64,000 nt of DNA from Lethocerus indicus (Eukaryota; Arthropoda; Insecta; Hemiptera; Belostomatidae): positions 7,140,585-7,204,584 of the forward strand of contig JACDQD010000002.1 in assembly GCA_019843655.1 (NCBI GenBank), given 5' to 3'. Position numbers and translations under genes: made by a program. Each line of letters starts with the position of its first letter. Positions within the stretch are counted from its first letter, which is position 1. The notes beneath the pieces are model-generated. The model was not told the DNA's origin and did no database searches. It saw nothing but the letters and a program-made list of their open reading frames with translations. This document shows positions 37,442 through 48,874 of this stretch, in pieces.

Positions 37442-39272
37442 TACCGTCGGTGGTGGAAGGGGGGGGCATCTCCCATCCAATGTGCATTAACCCGGGGAAC
37501 ATTATTCCTCCTTATCCGGGCCCCGGCTCCCGGCACTGGGGACAATCCGTCCGTAATTGGGGTCAAGTACAACTGTAAAGAGAAGAGGGGGTTTGAGGGG
37601 AGTCGGATTCGCTTAAGATTTCTCTCTCCCTCGGGGTCGTCCCTCTTCTACCCCTTCCATAATACCCCGGTATTCCCGACCATTCCCAACTTCTATCGGC
37701 TTTTTCCCCCCTTATTGCCGTATTTAAATATCGATTCATACTTAGACCTCCCATATATCAACATTCCTCCGCCAGCTCCAACTGCCTCGACTGCTGAAGT
37801 GTATTCAATCATTTTCTTTGATGCCAACTCGTATGAATAAATGAGCGATGAATTTATCTTACATCGAGAAAAATTAGCTTTAATTAAACGTTGCCCTAAG
37901 ATTTATTTTTTACCGTTAATTTCTATCGGATTGAGTCTACTTTAACGCGTTGAAAATCTATACAACAGTTGTGTTCTTCGAATCCTTTCTTCCCGTTAAA
38001 ATTTGCCAGCCCTATAACTTTCCGCTTCTCAAGACCTAGGTCGTTGAGTCGATTTTATATTTGTGTTCCTCCTCTGCTCTCCTCCGAGAGGGTACTACTC
38101 TACTAGTCGTTTATCTTCTTAAATCGGTCTCTATCCGCCGGCATTTCTGGGTGCTCTCTCTGGTAATTTGTACCGGCCCTAAATTAAATCCGTCCAGACT
38201 TGGAGGCGGCCATCAATTCAAATACAAAAGCGCCATTAGCCAGGTGACGTTTTAAGCTCTGGCGCGTTTTATGCGTATTGCCATTAATAAAGGATTCCGG
38301 AGGAGGCGGGGTTAGGGCGCCGGACCGCTTATAATCTTAAGGGCTGGCCTCATTTTTATTCATTTAATACTCGGAGGGTTTTCGGGCGCAGGCATTTAAG
38401 AGGCGAACTTAAAGAATGGGATTGGCCGCCGCGCCCGCCCTGTATCCGCCCGGCTTTTCCTTATTGCCCAAAGAAGACGACTTCTTCATTCTCAGTATTC
38501 AAATTCTAACACCGCCCCGCGTCCCGCTGAAACTATCCCCATTAATCGAGGAATAAATTCGGTATTTCAAATGGAAATAGCCAATTTCTTTTTAAATTCG
38601 TTCGAAATAATCGCTCATTGATAGTATTAATTAAATATAAAATGTTTAAATGTTCGATTTTAATTCGACTTTGCAGTTGAAAATCAGATCTGCCGACCGT
38701 ATTCCCCTACACCAGGGTCAGACCCTCTGCGCAAGACCCGATTGCCGCTAACTAATCTATGTTGGACTTGACCTACGAAGATGTCCGACTCTCCCTCCGA
38801 TTGCTTCTTCTTATCCCGGACCTACTCACAAGCGTATGGTCATCTCGCCATTCTATAGATATCGCGGAAAATAAATTTAATGATCGCGAATATTTGACTC
38901 TGGATAAGAAATTGAGTTGATTCTGATGTGATCTCAAATAACGCAAGATTGAGACGTTTTAATAAATTCTACACGATTTATAATGGCGCTATTAAGTATA
39001 ATTTAATTAAAAATGTTGTTTAAAAAAGGTTTAATGACAATATCTGAAGTGGCTAATGGCTCAATGACGGTGGCGACAAAAGAAATGCATTGAGTGCATT
39101 ATACTGGGGCAGCACTTCAACTTACCCCATTAACATTTCTATAATTCACCGTGGCGGGAGGGGGAGGGGACTCACTTGTTCCGACGTTTAATTAAATACC
39201 AGAGGGACACTCATTTAGGAAAGTGAAAGGGGCCGCCTTATAAGGAGGCCGGGGCATCCCTAAGAAGCCCTG

Positions 39273-39278
<6 letters not shown>
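37442..39278. other. Non-coding intergenic DNA
   Basis: Pyrimidine-rich GC stretches lie at 37600-37700 and about 38050-38110, and a GC patch at 38280-38530. The rest is AT-rich. I see no gene. Confidence 0.55.

Positions 39279-39315
<37 letters not shown>
39279..39315. repeat. (CT)18 microsatellite / GAGAG array on minus strand
   Basis: An uninterrupted 37-bp CT run, a potential cluster of GAGA-factor sites on the minus strand. It follows a GC-rich patch at 39220-39275. Confidence 0.95.
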
Positions 39316-39319
<4 letters not shown>

Positions 39320-40146
39320 CACCTAGTCTCGGACAAATTATTCTACAAACCTACCGCAATTCCAACCTCACTTTCGAGGCACCTTATTCCTCCAAGGCCC
39401 AATAACAACAAGAAAGGCGTTTAGCAATTCCGATAAAGATAAAGATCGGCGATAGGAGATTCCGATAAATGCGTAACAAATAAGAAAATTCAATAAATAT
39501 TGCAGATTCAATTTAATTAATATCTAATGTGTAGAGATATATACAAAATTCTTGTTTTGTATAGTCCTACTGTAACTCTACGCGAACGTGTAGTGTTAAA
39601 AATATTATTCCAATTCCTAGCATCATCTCCTTACAGCTCATCAATGTTTTATTAGCTATTCACTTACTTCAGCGGAAATTTTAAAGTTTTACACTTACTT
39701 TATGCCGGTCGATTTTGTTTGTACATTCCCTGTTTCGACGTTGTTCTACATATTGGTTTTGTTTATAGTGTATCCATTATAATTCTGATCTTTCAGGCAA
39801 ATCAGGCGAAATATACTATTCAAACCCTCGTGGAAAGCTCAAAGGAGGATCTTAATTTAAATCTATATTAAATACATCATTGAATTAGCGACGTTATCCT
39901 GAATTAATTTTGAATATGTCGAGTTTTGATTTGTATTTAATTTTTGAAAATAATTAGTGGAATTTTATATGCTCAACATTTTTTACAGCAATAAATTATA
40001 TAATTTGTGGACATAAAAATAATCGATATTTAAAGCCGACACGGAGACTAAGCGTTGCCGTCTTAGTTAGTACACCTGGCCGTTACCGAGGTCGAGTGGA
40101 AATTGGGTTAAGCGATGAATGGGTGAATAGGGCGGACAGTGAAGGC
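39316..40146. other. Non-coding intergenic DNA
   Basis: AT-rich; nothing supportable seen apart from short A/T runs. Confidence 0.55.
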
Positions 40147-40190
40147 GCCGGCTGTACGGCGAGTGGTCCACTGAGCTACACGGAATAGGC
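40147..40190 (-). mobile_element. tRNA A-box-like block, possible SINE fossil
   Basis: The minus strand reads TGTAGCTCAGTGGACCACTCG, of which TAGCTCAGTGG is an exact tRNA D-arm/A-box sequence. No B box follows at +44, and the D stem does not close. A similar string (AAGCTCGGTGGACTATTCG) occurs on the minus strand near 55405-55423, so a decayed dispersed family is possible. Confidence 0.28.
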
Positions 40191-43100
40191 GGGCCTATAT
40201 CCGTCGCTCAAGACCTCCCCCTCACTACCAGCCCACCAGGAGCTCCAAGACAATACTGGCTAGAGGGAGGATCACTTGTCCCCGCCACAGCCATTGTCTT
40301 CAGTAGGCGTCGACGACGGACCGCATAGCTCACTTCCTCCCCACCCACCAACCATTGTCCGCACCAGAGAGGTGCTACGGTTATGGCTAAATTAGTTTAG
40401 ACCAGGCCCTACAAGAAAATACGTTGAGGCTCTGTTCAGCGGATCTGTAGGAGAGTGAATTATAATAGGAAAATAGTGGAAGATAATTTGATTAAGGCGA
40501 TTCTTTGGAGTTCTTGTATAGCTATAACGGAATATATAACATATTAACAGTTCATGTAAATAAGTCCCGGGTAAACTAACGCCGGTGTCATCCATATAAA
40601 TATATTTATTTCACCAACGAACCCACGAAATGTATGTGAGTTACAATTGCGGCGGTTGGTCATAAAACTGGCGTTGGGAAAGAGCCGGTAGTTTAAAGTT
40701 GTATTTAGGACAGAAAGTTGGTCCGGACGGTTAAAGGAAAACCATTAACAAGCGGCGACAAGTTCAGAGGGCCCCGGCCAGCTCTGGCACTAATATCGTG
40801 TATCAGGCCAACTTTCAAGTCTGCAGAGATGGGGCAATTTCACACTCTTTGGCGGCTCGCTTTACATCCGGTCCGCCGTCGAATCGATAGTGCCCGCTGC
40901 TGGCTCCGATTTCACCGGAGAACGTCCGAACGTGGTTCAGTGAAGAGGATAGAAACGGAAGTTAAGCGCCGTTAGATTAAAACTCGGGTCCAGAACCCGC
41001 AGCATTTTTCCCGGTTGAATTACCCTCTCCCCCCCTGCAAAACAATAGCATTTATTAAAATATTGCTTTAATGAATTTACGACTCCAAAGTTGATCTGTT
41101 TAATAATTAGACACATTCTTTTCCAGCAAATAACACCGGTTGTTCTTCAACAAATATTACGGTAAAAATATCGATTCATATAATAAAATAAATACAAATT
41201 CCTCTCCATATCATTTCGCATTACAAGTTTTACATCACGACTGCAATTTTTAACATAACGACGTAACATTAAATGTAGATTATTTTAGATGCAGGTTACT
41301 ATTATTATAAATTAGAAACAGTTATCAACATGTCCAGAATAGTAAAATTAAAAGAGAAGGGAGAAATCCAGAGGTTTATGCGAGGTCAATATTATGCTTC
41401 TAGTTAAGGTCAGATAACAAACAACTAGACGCCTTACTCGGATGTAGGGCGTGGGGTGTGGGCGGTGGGGAGGGGCTTTGTTTCGCCGTTACGTAGTCGC
41501 CATTAATAATATCGCAGGTGATTTACAAGCACACTTGTTGAAATCACCCTTCACCGTGCTTAGTGTAAAGCCCGAGGAGGTGCCAACAGGCCACTGCCAC
41601 CGGGGGGGAATAACGGTTTTCCGTTAGGCACACTGAACTGGGCCCAACGCTCAGATATTTTATGTCTGAATTTTCAATAGATTGACTGATATTTTATTTA
41701 AATTAAGTCAATGAAGTCGTCCAAAAAGTCAAATATCTCAAAACTAAAAAAAAAACTAATATTCCAGCAATACAGATATTCGGTAACATTCTGTACCTTA
41801 CCATTAGATTCCAGTTGTTTCTTTTAATAATCAGAAAGTTCTGATTAAACTCTTTCATTGTATATCTTCCATGAATTTCGCTGTTAATAACATAGACAAC
41901 ATTTATAAATTTGGTATATTCATTATAATATTTCTATAATGACCTTGCATAATCCAATTATGCAATTATACGTCACTGAAATATCCCCGATCTCAGCGAT
42001 CCGAATAGCACGATAATAACTGGAGTTTTGACCGGAGACAATATTACTAGTGATATTTTATATTATTATGCTCCTATTCAAGATAATAACACCAATATCT
42101 AATTAATAATGCATAATATTAAATATATTAATTTCTGAACAATCATTTGACAGCTTTGGCCTGAAGAGTTTGTATTGTGCTTCATAATATCAAATAAATG
42201 AAACTGACGTTTATTATTTTCGCTTTAATACATTTTTTCTGTATTCTAATAAGAGTTTAATTAAAGTAGATATACTTATTATATTTATTTGTGCTCAATA
42301 ATTTTAACTAATTTATCCCCAGTCAGATAATGTTTCGAAATGTCAAATCAGATAATTATAGAAGGAAATAAAAAATTATCAAGGAACCGGAATTTTTTGT
42401 CGAGGTGACAGGACATACGAATAAAATTTCAATTTCTTCCGAAAATCATTATTCGGCGATGGAATTTTATTTTAAAACTCCTTCTTCGTAAATATTCATT
42501 ATTCCAGTATTGGCATGACAATGAATACAAAACAACTAAAGTAATATACTGGAAAATACGGCACAGATAAGTCATCGGCGCCAACTACTGTGGATTTTAT
42601 GCGGCCCGGCGGCACGTTATTTCGCTCGTATTTTAACGCTCATTCCGTAATAATCCTCAAGAACAATAATAACAGTTAACGTAAATAAAAAGGATTTTTA
42701 ACAATTTTGTTTCTCGATAAATTCCTTAAATTCAGAAATAGACTCTACCAAGTCGTACTATAATAAGCATTGTATTTTCTAAATATTTATTCCGGGTTAA
42801 AACAGAGAACGATGTTACTAATAAAAACAATGAGATTTCTCAGTAACACATTACTATCGTAACTAAATGCGGACAAAATTAGGGAGTGTCTAAACATATC
42901 AGTGATATGAATGAATAAAATATAATATATTGCTAAGATAGCGATATTATATTTTGCTTTCAAAAGAAACTGGTAACAATGCTGTCGTGTTCGGAACGGA
43001 ACTGTGAGTTTCGTCAATACCTTGGAGGACAGTTTTTCCAGTGAAACTTGGACGGAGGCGCGATCCAACTTCTTGAGATCAGTTAGTCAACTCCCGTTAT

Positions 43101-45606
43101 ACGCCTTCGCGATCTCAGTTCCATCGTATTTGCATCTCGACCAATAAACTTTCCTATGAGAATTCGGGCCAAAACTCGGCCCAAACCTGAAACTTCGCGC
43201 GCCCCCAATATCACGGGTTTTGGGCATCGTCTTTTTTTGGGGGCACCGTTGACCTTATCCAAAATCTACCTCGGTTTTGGCGTACTTTTCTCTCTCGAAT
43301 CTTATCTCGAAATGAACTCAATTCGGTATATTAGTCATTCGGCGAATTCATTACCGAGATAATTCTTGAAACCGGAACGTTTCGCGCTGTGCCTTTAGTA
43401 TATAAAAACGCGAGTTCTCAACCCCTATCCCGTTCTAATCGCCCTTCATGAAAAACGAGTGAATATTTATGCTTACATGACAAGCCAACCCTTCTACCTC
43501 AATCATCTCAGTAGACACGAGAGGTGCACTGGTGCGTGCAACCACAACACAGGATGAAATTGAAATGAACATTTAAGGTAGAAACATCTTGTATATAATT
43601 CAATTTACTAGAAAGAAAATATTTCAAATAATTGTATAAATATATTTTACCGCTGCGTGAAATATTTGAAACTTATGAAATATTATTTAATGAATAATTT
43701 TTTTACTCTTTTGACTCGTCTATGCTACTGTACATCGTAATATATATCAGTCTCAAATATATGACAAAGTGATGCTATGATGAGTTTAGCTGTATATATT
43801 GTACAAGCGTTCTACTGTCGCATAAAGTAATGAAATTCAGTTCTATTATTGCTCATAAATATTGCAAAAATAATATCATTTTGAAATAATAAGCGCCCAG
43901 TAATAACTATACAAAATTAATTTTTACCCCGCCCAGCTTTCCCAGTTTACTTTTACCCTGGGAAATGAACCGTTAAATTTTTTCATAACGGTTCAACGTT
44001 TAAAAAAAAGAAGGATCCGGAAATTGGGTTTTATTCGCCGGGGGATAAGTCGGGGGAAGGCTTTTCATCCCCCGTGCGGATGTTCTAAAAAACTTCCTTG
44101 ACGCTAATACAGCGGCGGCTATTTTGCCTTGGACTAAGCGTATCTTTTATTAATCCGGGGCCTCCAGCTGGGACTTCAGCGTATTCTCTAGTCCGGTAAC
44201 ATATTCCAGCCCTGTCACTGGCCCGGTGTTTATCGTATTCGGGTTGCGAACCCACCAAAAGCAACAAACATTTTTCACCAGCTCGGACGTGTTTGCAAAA
44301 CAAGTCGTTGACCGGGCATGCAACATTCTTCGGGTTTTTTCAAGCCAACGTCCCAAAGTATAAATTTGGAAAATTCAAAAGCAACTTCTTACTAAAGCCG
44401 AGCACAAATTACAAGATTATTGTCTACAGTTGTTTATAATCCTGATTACAATTACCTTATCTCTGGTAAGTCAGAACACATTTGCGAATTTTAACTGAAA
44501 TACCTCTCGCTGTTAACATTAATTATGTTCCGATTTGATAAAATTCTTTTGGTTCATTTGGTTGATAGATCTTGTCGTTTGTGATGAGTTAGCCTCTCGT
44601 TCACGGGGCTATAATGTTGTTATATAAATCATGGCCATTTCATAATTAGGTTGGTTAAAAGTTATGGATTTAAATAATTGAAATAAAAATCGGAACATGC
44701 CTCGAGCATTTTCTCCACTGTCCCCCAATTAGTTTGAAAATTTATTTTGTTTGCCGAGAGTGAACGCGAGATATTCGACGAGGAACAGTTATTGGGCTCA
44801 GATATTGTCGCCTCGTGGAAGGGAGAATTGATTCGAGGAATTGTAGATTGTTAGGCGGGGACGGGCGGCCATCCTAGCCAGATTTATTTCCGACCAGATT
44901 ACAGTTGGGGAACTTGATGGGACCGGGCTTATAGGGCGCTCCTATTTACATAGTCCCTGCGGTCAATGAATTACTCCGTGAGAGACAGAAACAGGCGTGC
45001 AGAGAGAGATCCATGGAAGAACATTGAAGATGAATACACAGGGATAATACAGAAAGCTATAATGTTTAAATAACTGTGTAATTTAATACAATAACAATAA
45101 GAATTGTTGATGCTTATAGTTTTGCTTATATTTGAACCATGACGTATTAAACCCATTAGGGTTGGTTAGGGCGAGGAAAACATATATATTGTGAGGATTA
45201 CATTATCAGTTAGATAATTCTGAAATTTACGTTAGATACAATTTGTGCATTTCATATTTTTTCATTCCTGGATTTGATTAAAAGCGTTTATAAGAGCGTC
45301 CACAAGAGTTCGGAAATTTAGCGTATAAATATATTGTAAAAAATGAAATAAAGTCATCAGAATGCAGAAGAGGATGTGGCACCTCGAGAAATTTAGGACA
45401 GATCGCCCTATGGGATAGAATACTTAGGATATGAAATGCCGAATATCGAAAGAGTAGAAGGGAGGAAAGTAGACTCCTGGTAGAGAGTAGAGGCCAACTG
45501 GAGAAGATCCAATTTCTGGGGAATTCGATATCTTATTGGTCAGAGACCCACCTCGAGCCCATCCCTTATAAAATAAAATAGGGTGGCACCACAAATTTTC
45601 CTCCGA
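40191..45606. other. Non-coding intergenic DNA
   Basis: GC patches lie at 40190-40380, 40690-41040 and 41440-41600. A long AT-rich block at 41640-42800 has essentially no CpG islands. TATATAAAAA at 43399 has no well-placed Inr. The 68-codon frame from a true ATG at 43156 has no recognisable features. Purine-rich sequence lies at 45360-45560. Confidence 0.55.
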
Positions 45607-45630
45607 CGGCGGCGGCGGCGGCGGCGGCGG
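45607..45630 (+). repeat. (CGG)8 trinucleotide repeat
   Basis: A perfect 24-bp CGG run within a GC-rich island (45590-45890). In other animals such repeats lie in 5' UTRs and CpG promoters, but I see no accompanying initiator or exon. Confidence 0.95.
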
Positions 45631-47217
45631 CTCGGGAGGATGAGACCTAGTCGGAGGCGGTGGCTAACAGGAACAGGAGTAAATGGCTAAGAAGGGGGAT
45701 ATTAGCCGGGGGATGGGGCCCCTGGGAGCCCTCACCTACCGCCCGCACCTACCCTAATGGGTCCCCCCGCACCAATAAGATAATTTATCGTCACAGCCGT
45801 GTGCGGGCCGACCTCATACATTTATACGGCTCAACTCACCGCTCCGCGAGCTCACCTCCACCCAGTAGCCTACCAGTGAGAAAACGACGGGTCAATAGAA
45901 AAAAATAGAATTTAAATAACGTCATAGCTATAACAGCTATAACAGAAGTTTGAGATAGATCAAAGCCTAACAAAATACAGTATTATTACATCATTTTATG
46001 TGATTAAAAACATCACACTACATTTTAGAGCTGAACACAATTTCACCTGATATCTTCATGCAAGATCTCCCCTCAAAATCGAGATCGATTTTCATAAGGT
46101 TATTCAATAAAATTTTGCAGGTGAATGTTTTATTCTACAATGAACTGGATGGTCTGATTTGTTTATATTAACTTATACACTGCTACATGTTATATTAAGC
46201 ATTATTTAAAATAAAATGATTGTTTACCCACACTTTTATTTCAGTATTTCTAAATCCTGTTATAAATTCACCTGAACAAAACTAGCTTTTTATATGTTGA
46301 AGGTTATAATAGTCCCTTAATCCAAAATCATAAATATTTTCTGACCTCGAAGACTTAGATCAATAATGATGTGTAAGGTTACAGTGCACGCTCCGAACTT
46401 CGTCCGTGTACCACTGAACTTTACTTAAATAATTCGGTGGCTGAGAGTGCGTTCACCATGAACCAACCGTAATAATTTAATAGATGTTACATTACCCGCA
46501 TTTTTCTTCTACAATTGAAAATCAGAAATGTTGTGTAAAGGGTTTGTTTACACTGTGAGCCATGTAAAATGGTTCCTGTCCCTACTGTAGTACCTAGCAT
46601 AACCGTTAGAATGCTCTGCCATGGTACATTCAAGTATCACTCGCAAAATATTCTAAATTACGAATTAGTTCAATGTTGAGGAAATTTGCACATTTAAAGA
46701 AAATCAAATTAGCGTTAAATGATATTTGAAACTAAATAAAATGAACGAACAAAATCAAAAATATCTTGCAATGTACCTTCGATGGGCGTGTTATCAGAAC
46801 TACCAAAGAACCCACACAATGCTCATGGCGTGAAGCCAATCATGCCCCAAATAATAATTTTCCAGGAATAAAGCTTTTGAATATGTGATGTATCTCGCTA
46901 AAATAAATTCCGCATTGAAGAAAGTATACAGTCGAATACCACTAGAGGAAGAGGAGCATTTTAAATATATTTCGTCAGTTCAGAATACCTGTACAAACAA
47001 AACAACATAATAAATGAAAAGATAAATTCCCACAGTGACGCTATATTCGTCCCGCTAATCCTGCTAAAGGACCTCCCCCGCCCAACCGCCCACCACCTTT
47101 TTGACAGATAATCCGACAAAGACTTAAGCCGATTAAAAAATCCCACGCCCCCCTCAACTCAAATAAGACAAACAATATCCCCCAGAAACACAATAACAAA
47201 ACACGTGACTAACACCG
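45631..47217. other. Non-coding intergenic DNA
   Basis: GC-rich to about 45890 with chance frames, then AT-rich. A 9-bp direct duplication of AGCTATAAC lies at about 45927-45945. I see nothing else in it. Confidence 0.55.
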
Positions 47218-47290
47218 CTACTGAAGACGGCAAGCAGCCGAAACCGGTGTAACCGAAAGGACCAACCCAGCGAGAGGAGACAGAAGCACA
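47218..47290 (+). mobile_element. Retroelement-like hairpin motif fragment, copy 2
   Basis: CTACTGAAGACGGCAAGC leads into a perfect stem, CGGC at 47228-47231 with GCCG at 47237-47240, followed by AAACCGGTG. The leading block matches 18540-18524 on the minus strand. The tail 47256-47288 matches the loop of the inverted repeat at 24381-24412, so this site carries sequence in common with both other loci. The CTGAAGA...GAAAC layout recalls a hammerhead ribozyme core, but if the full stem forms the invariant G12 is consumed, so I do not call a ribozyme. Confidence 0.4.
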
Positions 47291-48760
47291 AGAAATGTAC
47301 GGTAAATTTCATCAGTTCTAAAATTCATAGCTTTTATTATCCTTACAAAAATGGATTGGAAATCCTTACAAATTCCGTGTTAGTAAACAAATATTATTTT
47401 ATGAAAAATACATTTATCAAGGGACATCGAAAATAATCTGTATGTAATGAAGGGCATAATCGTGGCCACGTTTATGATAAAACTGAATACGTGTCGTGGA
47501 CCTCTCGTGGGTTGTGAAAGGGCCGTGCCAACATCTGGTAACGGCCTCTTATACCCGGCCAAAGTATCTCCTCCCTCTGAAATTCCCCGGGTCCGATCGC
47601 CGAATCCCCGGCTCCTCTATTCGCGCCCCGGGATTAGAGTGGCCCTATCCCGCCCCCCTCCTTGCAATGGCCCTCCTTAAAATTTATTCCGGTCCCTTTT
47701 ACGCGCTTTCCTCCTCATCCTCCTCATTCTCCTCCCGCCATCCTCTTATTTCCCGTCCGCCCCCGCCCACGTTTCACGGCCTACAACCGTGGAATTCCCC
47801 CATTGTTACGTAATCTCGGAAATCTGTCGTCCTCGTCCCAACATTCCGTTATTGATAAATTCGGAGGGCGGATGCCCGGCATTCCTCCCGGCCGGCTATT
47901 GTTTCCGGACCGGCACGTAATTTATTCTGACGCCGTTTTGATACCAATAGAGAAAATAGCGGGAATTAATTTGAAATATATATTCGAGATCATTCCCGTC
48001 GGAGGAAATTAAATAAGACAGTGCTACAATTAACGAGCTTTTGCGGTGCAATCCAGAATACCGAGTAAAATAATAAACGTTAAAAATGCTATCATCCGAT
48101 ATTAAATTAGAAGGAATTCAATATGTATTTAAAATAACTTACCTACCCTGTCATCCTTAATGATTAAAATAATTAATTACCTTATTACAGTATTTTTTAT
48201 CTTGCTAAATCTTACACACCATACAGTTACGATGGAAATCATAATGAATATGAGAAATTTAATTCTCCTATATCTCCGGTGAATATTCATGACCACCGGT
48301 GCCGGAGGAGAGAGAAGGAAACGCTGAGTTATGAAATGTGGAAGGAACTCAGAATGGCCGACATATCGGAGATTATGATGTCACACACGCCGTGTTCTCG
48401 AAAACAGAGATTTCGGTAATTTAATTAAGAATTCCGCAACTACATAATTACGCGTGTAATGAAACAGGCAGGGTAACTAAAGTGCCAATTTTTCGAATGA
48501 TGATATTGCCAGTATTACCGATTATTTAATTTAGCATTGTAGGAGTTACTTGACTGGTTTTTTCTAGTTTTAGTAATCTGGAAGCCAATAAAATGTTTAC
48601 CTGAAAAAATCATCGTTTATTGTATTCAAGTTTCATATTTTGGTGGAAATCTGTACTGCCGTCCAGAGGGAGACTGGAATCTGTCTATGAGGGATTAGGA
48701 GGCCTGGTAATTAGCGATGGGATCGGCGTAGGTCATCACCGTTGCGGGGACTAATAACCT
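47291..48760. other. Non-coding intergenic DNA with GC island
   Basis: The island at 47500-47960 has pyrimidine-rich TCC repeats at about 47708-47750. Overlapping plus-strand frames of 77-116 codons are Pro/Ser/Arg-rich translations of it, with no domains. The rest is AT-rich. Confidence 0.55.
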
Positions 48761-48792
48761 GAGGGTGGGGGTTGAGGGTTGAGGGGTGAGGG
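48761..48792 (+). repeat. Degenerate (GGGTTGA)n G-rich tandem
   Basis: Imperfect 7-8-bp units (GGGTTGA, GGGGTGA) in tandem, giving several G runs with quadruplex potential. They differ from the arthropod telomere unit TTAGG. Confidence 0.7.
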
Positions 48793-48845
48793 CTGGCCAC
48801 GTAGCGCCTATTCATTACCGGGCTGGGCTCGGGGTGGCTATGCGC

Positions 48846-48874
48846 CCCAGCACCAGCACCAGCCCCAGCCCCGG
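48846..48874 (+). repeat. (CCAGCA/CCAGCC)n short tandem
   Basis: About five imperfect 6-bp units in a GC-rich stretch. They account for the His/Gln/Pro-rich chance peptides read here in two frames. Confidence 0.8.

Noticed and set aside
37310..37840. Longest open frame (176 codons, plus)
   Set aside because: It has a TTG start at best, reads through a poly-G and a (TG)n repeat, is overlapped by another frame, and shows no domain, leader or splice context.
47221..47245. Hammerhead ribozyme core (CTGAAGA...GAAAC)
   Set aside because: The stem CGGC/GCCG uses the G needed at position 12; an alternative fold leaves a bulged C and a weak stem II, and no stem I/III pairing was evident.
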